Part shown: piece by piece, positions 20,000 to 26,681 of the stretch
How positions within the stretch are numbered: position 1 is the stretch's first letter
How the letters are laid out: each line of letters starts with the position of its first letter
Assembly: GCA_018396655.1 (NCBI GenBank)
Contig: JAGTQF010000015.1
Span: 1 to 33,633 of the forward strand
Reading direction: 5' to 3'
Source: Candidatus Bathyarchaeota archaeon
GTDB lineage: Archaea > Thermoproteota > Bathyarchaeia > Bathyarchaeales > DTEX01
Length of the DNA: 33,633 bases
The notes under the pieces: generated by a model
What the model was told of the DNA's origin: nothing
Seen by the model: only the letters and a program-made list of their open reading frames with translations
Database searches by the model: none
Position numbers and translations under genes: made by a program

Positions 20000-20797
20000 G
20001 TGGTGAGCATCGATTTGGCTGGTGAAATTAGAGAGGGTGATTATGTTCTTTTGTATTTGGATGAGAGAAGGAGTTATATGGTTAGGGTTGAGAGAGATAA
20101 GGTTCTTCATACGCATAAGGGTTTTGTGAAGGTTGGTGACCTTATTGGTAGGGAATTTGGTGTTCGTGTAAAGAGTAGTATGGGTGTTGAATTTATCGCT
20201 TTTAGACCTGGTGTGAGAGATTATGTATATAAAAGCACTAGAGGAACTCAAATAATATATCCGAAGGATATCGCACTTATAATATTACTTGGTGGTATAC
20301 AGCCGGGAAGCCATGTTGTTGAGGCTGGGACGGGGGTAGGAGCGTTAACGACAGCGCTGGCAAGCTATGTGAAACCAAATGGGCGGGTATATAGTTATGA
20401 GGTTAGAAGCGATTTTCTTGAGATTGCGCGTAAAAATCTTGAGAGGGCTGGAGTGCTAGGTTACGTAGAGCTGAAGAATAAAGATATAACTCAGGGAATA
20501 GATGAGTCAGATGTAGATGCGGTCGTCCTAGATATGGCGACTCCATGGCTTGTTGTTCCACACGCCTATAAAGCGCTGAAGGGAAGCGGCTCTTTCATAT
20601 CATTTAGCCCAACAATAGACCAGGTCGTGAAGACCGTTGAGGAGCTGAAAGCAAATGGCTTCGCAAATATAGAAACTATCGAATGCTTTATCCGAAGGAT
20701 TAGAGTGGAAAGGGGGAAAACGAGGCCTGAAACATTGATGACCGGGCATACGGGATACATGGTCTTCGCGAGAAAGGCTTTGAAGGGTGTTGAATAG
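20000..20797 (+). CDS. trmI: tRNA (adenine-N1)-methyltransferase, TrmI family
   Basis: Methylates N1 of adenosine 57/58 in the T-loop of tRNA using S-adenosylmethionine; archaeal members modify both positions. The 265-aa protein has the small N-terminal beta-barrel domain (IREGDYVLLYLDERRSYMVRV), the linker RGTQIIYPKDIALIILLGGIQPGSHV, SAM motif I VEAGTGVGALTTAL, then YSYEVRSDFLEIARKNLERAG, and the family DMATPW motif. The start is GTG at 20000 or the next codon GTG at 20003. It stands directly beside tRNA-Thr and about 70 bp ahead of the signal peptidase gene. It looks intact and ordinary. Confidence 0.93.
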   Translation: MVSIDLAGEIREGDYVLLYLDERRSYMVRVERDKVLHTHKGFVKVGDLIGREFGVRVKSSMGVEFIAFRPGVRDYVYKSTRGTQIIYPKDIALIILLGGIQPGSHVVEAGTGVGALTTALASYVKPNGRVYSYEVRSDFLEIARKNLERAGVLGYVELKNKDITQGIDESDVDAVVLDMATPWLVVPHAYKALKGSGSFISFSPTIDQVVKTVEELKANGFANIETIECFIRRIRVERGKTRPETLMTGHTGYMVFARKALKGVE

Positions 20798-20864
20798 AAT
20801 AAGATAAGGTTTTTATTAGAAATAGGAGATGATGAGTTTCAGATAGGAGGAGAAAGATGGAATA

Positions 20865-21809
20865 TTGATATTAACGAAAGATTCCCTCAGAAGACTCTGG
20901 AGGAATAAATATTTCCAAGTATTTGTGGATATTGCTCTAGCTCTTATAGCATCTTCAATACTCCTCCTTTCTTTAAGGCTCTTTCTTGGCGTAGAATATC
21001 CACTATTAGTTGTCTCATCCGGAAGCATGATGCCAACTCTAAACATTGGGGATTTGATAGTGGTTCAGAGGGCTGAACCGCCCCAAATAAATATCGGTGA
21101 TATTGTAGTCTTTAAGAATCCGAGAAACTCAGCTGAATTAATAGTTCATAGGGTGGTGAAGATAAGTAGCGGACAAGATGGATATAAGATTACTACTGTG
21201 GGGGATGCCACGGGCGGTTCAGCTGACCAGTTTTCTCCATGGGATGGTTCCCGTCTCGTCGGTAGGGTGATTATGAGGGTTCCATATATTGGTAATTTGT
21301 ATTTACTTTTGCATCCTGGAGGAGCCGATAGAAGCATACTTACAGCTATAATAATTGTGGCTATAATTATTCTTATAGCCATGATATTGTTCAGCGACGT
21401 AGAAGGTGAGGATGGAGAAGACGAGAAGCGGTGGGGAATAAGCTTAGAGCATATTATGTACATCGCAGCAGTGAATCTCCTTCTCATAAGTCTTATAGTT
21501 TTCAGCCTATGGGGTTACATCGAAATCTGGCAGCCAGGAGCAATACCACCACAAAAGGTGAAGGTTTTAGGCATGTTCCCAGATCTCCAATGGAATGAAA
21601 ATTATGGGGAAGCTAATTTTTCTTGGGGTTTCATGACTTATAGAATTGATTGTGAAATAGGTGGTAGCACGCGTTTAGGTGTTCCAACATTCTCATGGTT
21701 TCAGCTCTTCTTTCTTATATTAATCCTATTTGATGCACATGAAGTATTTAACTTAATGGTTCGTCCAAACCTAAAGAAATTACATTCTCGTGAGTTCTCA
21801 GAAGGATAA
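20865..21809 (+). CDS. Signal peptidase I, archaeal/ER type (S26B), with extended C-terminus
   Basis: Removes signal peptides from secreted proteins on the outer face of the membrane. An N-terminal anchor helix (about residues 20-40) precedes SSGSMMPTLNIGD, where Ser54 is the nucleophile, and ELIVHRVV with His95 in place of the bacterial lysine. The following GDATGGSADQF and LVGRV segments complete the S26B core. The core ends near residue 150; beyond it are two further hydrophobic helices (about 160-178 and 195-220), a small exported segment with WNENYGEANFSWGF, and a last helix near 280-298. This is longer than simple archaeal Sec11. The TTG start at 20865 gives the frame; the nearer ATG at 20857 hits a stop after three codons. 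AGGAGG lies at 20845-20850, rather far upstream. Confidence 0.9.
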   Translation: MILTKDSLRRLWRNKYFQVFVDIALALIASSILLLSLRLFLGVEYPLLVVSSGSMMPTLNIGDLIVVQRAEPPQINIGDIVVFKNPRNSAELIVHRVVKISSGQDGYKITTVGDATGGSADQFSPWDGSRLVGRVIMRVPYIGNLYLLLHPGGADRSILTAIIIVAIIILIAMILFSDVEGEDGEDEKRWGISLEHIMYIAAVNLLLISLIVFSLWGYIEIWQPGAIPPQKVKVLGMFPDLQWNENYGEANFSWGFMTYRIDCEIGGSTRLGVPTFSWFQLFFLILILFDAHEVFNLMVRPNLKKLHSREFSEG

Positions 21810-21821
21810 ATATAAATATGC

Positions 21822-21836
21822 GCCTTTTATAAAGGC
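21822..21836. promoter_or_regulatory. Perfect 6-bp-arm palindrome in the TBP gene leader
   Basis: GCCTTT-TAT-AAAGGC lies between a TATA-like AAATATAAATA (about 21808-21818) and the ribosome binding site GGGAGG (21852-21857) of the TBP gene. The palindrome contains a second TATA-like core. It could be an operator or an alternative promoter element. Confidence 0.35.
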
Positions 21837-21868
21837 ATAATGTTCATCTTTGGGAGGAAAAAACGCGC

Positions 21869-22441
21869 ATGTCTCACTCTCAAGCCCAAGTTAAAGTTAA
21901 AATAGAGAACGTTGTAGCATCCGCGACATTAAACCAGAAGATTGATTTAAATGCTGTCGTCAAGGGTTATCCTGGGGTTGAGTATCGTCCAGAGCAGTTC
22001 CCAGGTCTCGTTTTTAGGCTTAAAAGGCCAAAAACGGCTACATTAATTTTTAATTCCGGAAAGATGGTTTGCACGGGAGCAAAGTCCGAGAAAGAGGCAC
22101 GCAGGGCTGTTATGAGGGTTATAAAGGAGCTTAAGAGAAGTGGTATAGTTATAGTTGGCAAGCCGGAACTAAAGATACAGAATATCGTGGCCTCAGCCAA
22201 TCTTGGAGGCATGGTTGACCTAGAGAAATCCGCCTACACGCTCGGCAAAACTATGTACGAGCCCGAGCAGTTCCCAGGTCTAATATACAGAATGGATGAC
22301 CCGAAGGTCGTAATACTCCTCTTCGCAAGCGGAAAACTTGTCTGCACTGGCGCGAAGAAAGAGGAGGATGTATATAGGGCTGTAGAGAACCTTCAGAAGA
22401 AGCTTGAAAAGGAAAATTTGATTTATTACGAGGAGAGATGA
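21869..22441 (+). CDS. tbp: TATA-box-binding protein (TBP)
   Basis: General transcription factor that binds archaeal promoter TATA boxes and recruits TFB and RNA polymerase. The 190-aa protein has the two direct repeats of the saddle: [16 protein letters not shown] ... [36 protein letters not shown], and [16 protein letters not shown] ... [34 protein letters not shown]. The intercalating phenylalanines and the GK(M/L)VCTGAK motif are present in both halves. The C-terminal acidic tail of many archaeal TBPs is short here ([11 protein letters not shown]). GGGAGG 12 nt ahead supports the ATG. This gene is the best single marker that the window is archaeal. Confidence 0.97.
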   Translation: MSHSQAQVKVKIENVVASATLNQKIDLNAVVKGYPGVEYRPEQFPGLVFRLKRPKTATLIFNSGKMVCTGAKSEKEARRAVMRVIKELKRSGIVIVGKPELKIQNIVASANLGGMVDLEKSAYTLGKTMYEPEQFPGLIYRMDDPKVVILLFASGKLVCTGAKKEEDVYRAVENLQKKLEKENLIYYEER

Positions 22442-22499
22442 ACCCTTAACTTTTAGGGGAGTTCTTGAGCTGACCACAGCTGAATACTACGATCACTAC

Positions 22500-23561
22500 A
22501 TGATTAAGGAGATTCTCGAGGAACCGGAGGTTATCAGGAAAACAATTGTTGAGGAGAAGGAGAATATAAGGAGAATAGCCAGTCTTCTTAGAGCAGAAAA
22601 TTATGAGATGACATATATAACTGGAAGTGGAACAAGTTATCATGCTGGATTGGCTAGCCAATATGCTCTCTCAAGCCTAACAGATATGATTGTCAGCGCA
22701 ATACCAGCTTCGGAATTTAATCGCTGGGTTCCACAGAGTCTCCCCAGAAAAACTCTTCTTATTGCTATATCTCAGTCAGGCGAGAGCACAGATATTATAA
22801 ATGCTGCTAAAGCCGCATTGAGAAGAAAGATGAGCGTTCTTGCAGTGACTAATACTCCGGGAAGCACTCTTGCCAGCTTAGCCGATTACACGATTTTTCC
22901 TAGGTCGGGTAGAGAGGTTGCCGTTCCGGCGACGAAAACTTATGTTGCTCAATTAGTGACTATCTTTATGCTTGCTCTTGAGATAGCATCACTTAAGGAG
23001 GAGCATTCGGCGGATATTGAGAATCTGAGGAGGAGCCTATTCGATGTGCCAGAGTTAATCGAAGATATATTTAGGTCTTCTAGCGGAATTATTCGCGAGA
23101 CTGCTAAAAAGTATAAAGATGAAAATCTGATGTTCATTTTAGGTAGCGGGCCCAATTATGCCACCGCTTTAGAGGCGGCATTAAAACTCAAGGAGACCTG
23201 TATGGTTTTTGCTGAGGGTTTTGCCACTCGCGAGTTTCTTCACGGTCCGGTAAGACTTGTTGATGAAAGAACGCTGGTGATTATGATTTGCCCATCGGAT
23301 GAAATTGATGATTACATCAATTTATCTAGTAGCTTTAAAGGCTTTGGGGCGAACATAATATCAATCATGGAGGAGAGCGAATCCTCTAGAAAATCGCTGG
23401 CCAGCATATTCGATGATGTGTTTTATGTTCCTCCGGGATTGCCTAAAATCTTCTCCCCAATAATTTTTGTGGTTCCAATACAAATGTTTGCGTATTACCT
23501 CTCTATTTTTAGGGGTTTAAACCCGGATATGCCGGAAAAACTCACAAAGGTGGTGAGGTAG
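22500..23561 (+). CDS. SIS-domain sugar-phosphate isomerase/deaminase (GlmS isomerase-half relative, possible GlmD)
   Basis: A 353-aa protein equivalent to the two SIS domains of GlmS without the glutaminase domain. It keeps GSGTSYHAGLA, ASEF, SQSGESTDII, VPATKTYVAQ, GSGPNYATALEAALKLKE, FLHGPVRLV (the catalytic His) and the C-terminal NPDMPEKLTKVVR with the conserved lysine. Archaeal glucosamine-6-phosphate deaminase (GlmD) has this build, so conversion of glucosamine-6-phosphate to fructose-6-phosphate plus ammonia is plausible, opposing GlmS encoded at 1237. Other SIS sugar isomerases cannot be ruled out. The ATG start fits SIS-only relatives that begin with a KEI..EP helix. The 5' leader in the same frame still resembles the GlmS linker. 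The HAD gene follows after 2 bp. Confidence 0.85.
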   Translation: MIKEILEEPEVIRKTIVEEKENIRRIASLLRAENYEMTYITGSGTSYHAGLASQYALSSLTDMIVSAIPASEFNRWVPQSLPRKTLLIAISQSGESTDIINAAKAALRRKMSVLAVTNTPGSTLASLADYTIFPRSGREVAVPATKTYVAQLVTIFMLALEIASLKEEHSADIENLRRSLFDVPELIEDIFRSSSGIIRETAKKYKDENLMFILGSGPNYATALEAALKLKETCMVFAEGFATREFLHGPVRLVDERTLVIMICPSDEIDDYINLSSSFKGFGANIISIMEESESSRKSLASIFDDVFYVPPGLPKIFSPIIFVVPIQMFAYYLSIFRGLNPDMPEKLTKVVR

Positions 23562-23563
23562 AA

Positions 23564-24280
23564 TTGAAGGTGAAGGCGATAATATTTGACATTAAAGATA
23601 CGTTGTATGATTCCTCCCTACAGATGAGAATGGCTAGATTAAACGCCATAAGAGCTATGATTGAAGCCGGATTACCGGTCGATTTAGAAGCCGGATATAA
23701 GAAACTAGAGGATATCGTGAAAATCTATGGTCCAGACTACGATAAGCACTTTGATAAATTACTTGAACATTTAGGGTTAAAATGGAATCCAAGGGTTATA
23801 GCTGCTGGGGTGGTCGCATACCGTGAGACCAGCCAAGTCTATCTAAAACCATTTCCAGAGACCATCCCGACATTAATTAAGCTTCGCGACCAAAAGTATA
23901 AGCTGGGCGTGGTTTCAGATGGCATGGCCGTTAAAGAGTGGCAGAAGCTTATACAATTGGGTGTGCATCATCTCTTCCATTCGGTTGTAATATCTGAGGA
24001 ATATGGGTCGATGGAATTGAATAGCGATATCTTCTTAAGATGCTTGGGAGAGTTAAATTCTAAGCCCGAAGAGTCGCTTTACGTTAGCAGCCGGCCTAAA
24101 GAGGCAATAATGTATGCTAATAAAGCGGGATTGATTACAGTTAGACTTAGAAGAGGCGATTATAGGATGGAAATGCCTGAAGCAGCCGAGGCTAAAGCGG
24201 CATATGAGATAGAGAGTCTTTCAGAGATCTTTAATGTATTGAGGGCTATAGGAAGTCTCTCTAGTAAAAGCATGAAATAA
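23564..24280 (+). CDS. HAD-superfamily protein, catalytically degenerate
   Basis: 238 aa with the Rossmann core and alpha-helical cap of the archaeal CTE7-type HAD phosphatases (KAIIFDIKDTLYDSS, MARLNAIRAMIEAGLPVD). The expected catalytic residues are mostly gone. Motif I DxDxT reads D9-I-K11-D-T, so the nucleophile remains but the acid/base Asp is Lys. Motif II VVSDG is intact. The motif III Lys region reads GSMELNSDIF where relatives have a KPDP-like stretch. Motif IV GDxxxxD is SSRPKEAI, losing the magnesium ligands. It therefore probably does not act as a phosphatase. TTG 23564 is backed by GGTGAGG and lies 2 bp after the SIS gene, implying translation coupling. Its last 20 bp overlap the convergent radical SAM gene. 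A binding or regulatory role is inference. Confidence 0.8.
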   Translation: MKVKAIIFDIKDTLYDSSLQMRMARLNAIRAMIEAGLPVDLEAGYKKLEDIVKIYGPDYDKHFDKLLEHLGLKWNPRVIAAGVVAYRETSQVYLKPFPETIPTLIKLRDQKYKLGVVSDGMAVKEWQKLIQLGVHHLFHSVVISEEYGSMELNSDIFLRCLGELNSKPEESLYVSSRPKEAIMYANKAGLITVRLRRGDYRMEMPEAAEAKAAYEIESLSEIFNVLRAIGSLSSKSMK

Positions 24281-24950
24281 GCTCTCTCACCCTAAATTTA
24301 ACACCCAGATTTGACGCCAAATCTTGAATTCTTTTGATGTCAACCTCTGGTATCCTTACTACAGTAACTTCGGTATCTAATGATGCATTCTTGGCTTCTC
24401 GAATAAACCTTAGGACGCTTTTATATGCATCATTAAATACTGGCATGCAAACCCTATTATATGTATCCTCATCATGACCATTTAAACTTATACTCACAGC
24501 CTCAACACCTGACTTCTTCAACTCCGCCACAACATCTCTCTCTGGATTAAGCAGAAGACCATGCCCATTAGTATTCAGTCTGACCTTTAAGTATGGATGA
24601 TAGCATTTAATCCACTCAGTAACCTCTATTATGCAGTTAAGTCTTATCGTAGGCTCACCGAAGCCACAGAAGACAACCTCCTTCCATCTTCTTCTCGATA
24701 CATGTTGCCTTAAATCTTCGATTACTTCTTCTGAGCTCGGCTCATTTCTGAGCTTTAATTTAAAGCCAGCTATTCCGTTCCAGTAATGCCTAAAGCAGAA
24801 ATAGCATCTGTTAGAGCAGCGGTTGGTTATATTCAAGTATAATGAGTCATTCAACCAGTATACGATTTGACCATTTTCTCCCACCATCTCAATAGCACCA
24901 TAAAAATTAACCGGAAACGCCACTAAAAATCTACTAAAATAATTGAGCAT
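24261..24950 (-). CDS. Radical SAM protein, TatD-linked type
   Basis: A 229-aa iron-sulfur enzyme. CSNRCYFC (Cys45, Cys49, Cys52) is the CxxxCxxC ligand set for the 4Fe-4S cluster, followed by VFCGFGEPT for SAM binding, VRLNTNGHG and VSISLNGHDEDTYNRVCMP. The run LYLNITNRCSNRC and the GFGEPTIRL text match the small radical SAM family found beside TatD in many microbes (TIGR04038-like as I recall). No tatD gene is in this window. The reaction is unknown. ATG 24950 follows directly on the TAA of the MFS gene, so the two are likely translated together; an internal Met at residue 22 is an alternative start. The 3' end overlaps the HAD gene by 20 bp. Confidence 0.82.
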   Translation of the reverse strand: MLNYFSRFLVAFPVNFYGAIEMVGENGQIVYWLNDSLYLNITNRCSNRCYFCFRHYWNGIAGFKLKLRNEPSSEEVIEDLRQHVSRRRWKEVVFCGFGEPTIRLNCIIEVTEWIKCYHPYLKVRLNTNGHGLLLNPERDVVAELKKSGVEAVSISLNGHDEDTYNRVCMPVFNDAYKSVLRFIREAKNASLDTEVTVVRIPEVDIKRIQDLASNLGVKFRVRELISCFY

Positions 24951-25505
24951 TTAAATATTCCTAGACTTTAAAACTAAGAGGGCTGTCACTATTTGGCAGC
25001 AGGAACAAGCAAAGAATATAACCTCAAAACCGAAATTGCTGGCTATTACTGCAGCTATTATTGCGGCCAATGACCCAGCAACATCATAGGTGGTCTCAAA
25101 TATTCCGAGAATCAAGCCCCTTTTCCTCCTCCCTCCAATATTATTCATAATTAGCGCTAGTCTTGCTGGACCTTGGAGGGCATAGGCAATGCCGAAGAAG
25201 AACTCTATTAGGTATAAGTGTGTGAGTTCAAAGGCTAGTATGTATGAGAGTGAGCATAAAGCACCTAGCATGACACCTACAAAGAAAACTTTCTTTTCAC
25301 CGTAAGCATCAACTAGCTTGCCAGCCAAAGTCTTAAAGAATGCGGAAACCAAACCGAAAACTGTTGCAAGCATACCAACATCTAATATTGAAGCCGAGAA
25401 GCGGTTAAGAACAAATATTGGATAGACTGGACCAAGCAGACCCACCCCTAACGAACTTAGAGAGCTCAGCGTAATTATGAGAGGCACTTGCTCTCTCCGC
25501 ACCAT
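24951..25505 (-). CDS. Half-length major facilitator (MFS) protein
   Basis: 184 aa with six membrane helices, corresponding to the N-terminal half of a 12-helix MFS carrier. The signature between helices 2 and 3 is present as GKLVDAYGEKKVFFVG, and helix 5 has YDVAGSLAAIIAAVIASNFG. Reading stops cleanly with TAA joined to the ATG of the radical SAM gene, and no second half follows in any frame. It could work as a dimer, be a stable truncated gene, or be the result of a replacement of the second half by the radical SAM gene. The ATG start lies 3 nt after a strong leader hairpin. Substrate unknown. Confidence 0.75.
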   Translation of the reverse strand: MVRREQVPLIITLSSLSSLGVGLLGPVYPIFVLNRFSASILDVGMLATVFGLVSAFFKTLAGKLVDAYGEKKVFFVGVMLGALCSLSYILAFELTHLYLIEFFFGIAYALQGPARLALIMNNIGGRRKRGLILGIFETTYDVAGSLAAIIAAVIASNFGFEVIFFACSCCQIVTALLVLKSRNI

Positions 25506-25595
25506 AAACCCTACCCCCTAAGGGTAAAGCGGGTAGGGCGGAGTCAAATCCCATTAGGCGTATATCCGACATTTAGGGGTCTGCCCGCCTCCAAA
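25506..25595 (-). promoter_or_regulatory. Structured leader of the MFS/radical SAM operon with competing hairpins
   Basis: In the transcript (- strand), CCCUACCC from 25538-25531 can pair perfectly with GGGUAGGG from 25516-25509, only 3 nt before the MFS AUG. Alternatively CCCCUAA from 25579-25573 can pair with UUAGGGG from 25521-25515, using the same G run. A third pairing links GGCGGG near 25590-25584 with UCCGCC near 25542-25537. Two pairings that exclude each other just before a start codon are typical of a switch-like leader. I do not match it to a known riboswitch class. Confidence 0.4.
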
Positions 25596-25648
25596 AATTA
25601 TTATCTGGCAGAGGATAAAATAAACCTTACTGGCTGGAGTGAAAAACG

Positions 25649-26656
25649 TTAGTTTAATCTCTGCCTTGCGCTTTTAAAGTGCTCCCAGCCTCTCCTCTCT
25701 ACAATCTGATACTTGCCATTAACCCTTACCTCAATCCTCCTCTCCTCAATAGCCCTACCTATCTCTATCAACTGACATCCGATTTCTCTGAGTTTTTCTT
25801 CAGATTTCTTCCAGAGTTCAGGTTTAACTGTAACAACAAGCTCGTATTCTTCTCCGCCATATAGGCTTAGCTCGATTGGATTAAGCTCGTATTCTTTAGC
25901 GAACTCTTCAACCTCAGGTGCCACCGGAACCTTCTCTATTCGAAATCCAACCTGGCTCGCCTCTGAGATTTCATAAAGGCTCCATGCTAGGCCATCGCTT
26001 GAGTCTATTGAGGCTGTTAATGCGCCAAGCTCCGCTAAAATTAAGCCCTCTTTAAGTCGAGCTCTTGGCATAAGAACCGGCTCAACAAGAGTTTTCCTCA
26101 AGTTTTCCGGCGGGGATAGGCCCTCAAGTAAAATTTTAAGGCCTAATGATGTTCTCCCAAAATATCCGGTTACGGCCAATATATCTCCAGGCCTAGCGCC
26201 GCTACGCCTAATAATCTTCCTTCTATCACCTAATCCTATCATTGCGCAATCTACGATTAAGTCTTGGGCTTCATTTGTATCTCCACCCACAATATATATG
26301 CCATATTCTTTAGCACCCTCGCTTAAACCTAAACCTATCTCTTTAACATCCCACTCGGTGAGACCGCGTGGTAAACCGAGGGAGACTAGGGCTGCCAGGG
26401 GCTTCACACCCTTAGCTGCGAAATCGCTAACATTCATAACTATGGCTTTTCTGGCAGCCTGTCTTAAGCTCATTCCCGGGGGGACATCTGTTCTGCCAAC
26501 GAGCATATCAACCTTCACGACAACAACTCTATCGCCTTCAATTGGGATGGCGGATACATCATCCCCAAAGGGAATGGGCATATTTGGCATAGCGTCTAAA
26601 AATCTCAGAATTGTTTCTATAATTTTCCTCTCGCCGAGACTCTCAATATTTACCAA
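25649..26656 (-). CDS. thiL: Thiamine-monophosphate kinase
   Basis: Phosphorylates thiamine monophosphate to the cofactor thiamine pyrophosphate with ATP. Motifs of the PurM/ThiL fold are visible in order: the start SLGERKIIETIL, PFGDDVSAI (magnesium and ATP site), KVDMLVGRTDVPPGMSLRQAARKAIVMNVSDFAAKG, IVGGDTNEA, VTGYFGRTSLGLKIL and IDSSDGLAWSL. About 335 aa, normal length. I start at TTG 26656 because GGTG lies about 6 nt upstream and family members begin close to the ELGE-like stretch; the frame stays open to a TTG at 26668. It follows the VWA gene by about 25 bp on the same strand. Confidence 0.94.
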   Translation of the reverse strand: MVNIESLGERKIIETILRFLDAMPNMPIPFGDDVSAIPIEGDRVVVVKVDMLVGRTDVPPGMSLRQAARKAIVMNVSDFAAKGVKPLAALVSLGLPRGLTEWDVKEIGLGLSEGAKEYGIYIVGGDTNEAQDLIVDCAMIGLGDRRKIIRRSGARPGDILAVTGYFGRTSLGLKILLEGLSPPENLRKTLVEPVLMPRARLKEGLILAELGALTASIDSSDGLAWSLYEISEASQVGFRIEKVPVAPEVEEFAKEYELNPIELSLYGGEEYELVVTVKPELWKKSEEKLREIGCQLIEIGRAIEERRIEVRVNGKYQIVERRGWEHFKSARQRLN

Positions 26657-26681
26657 GTGGAGCACCAATACTACTTCAGTT

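Noticed and set aside
24951-25505. MFS gene as a frameshifted full-length carrier
   Set aside because: No second-half MFS sequence follows in any frame; the downstream sequence is an intact radical SAM gene.
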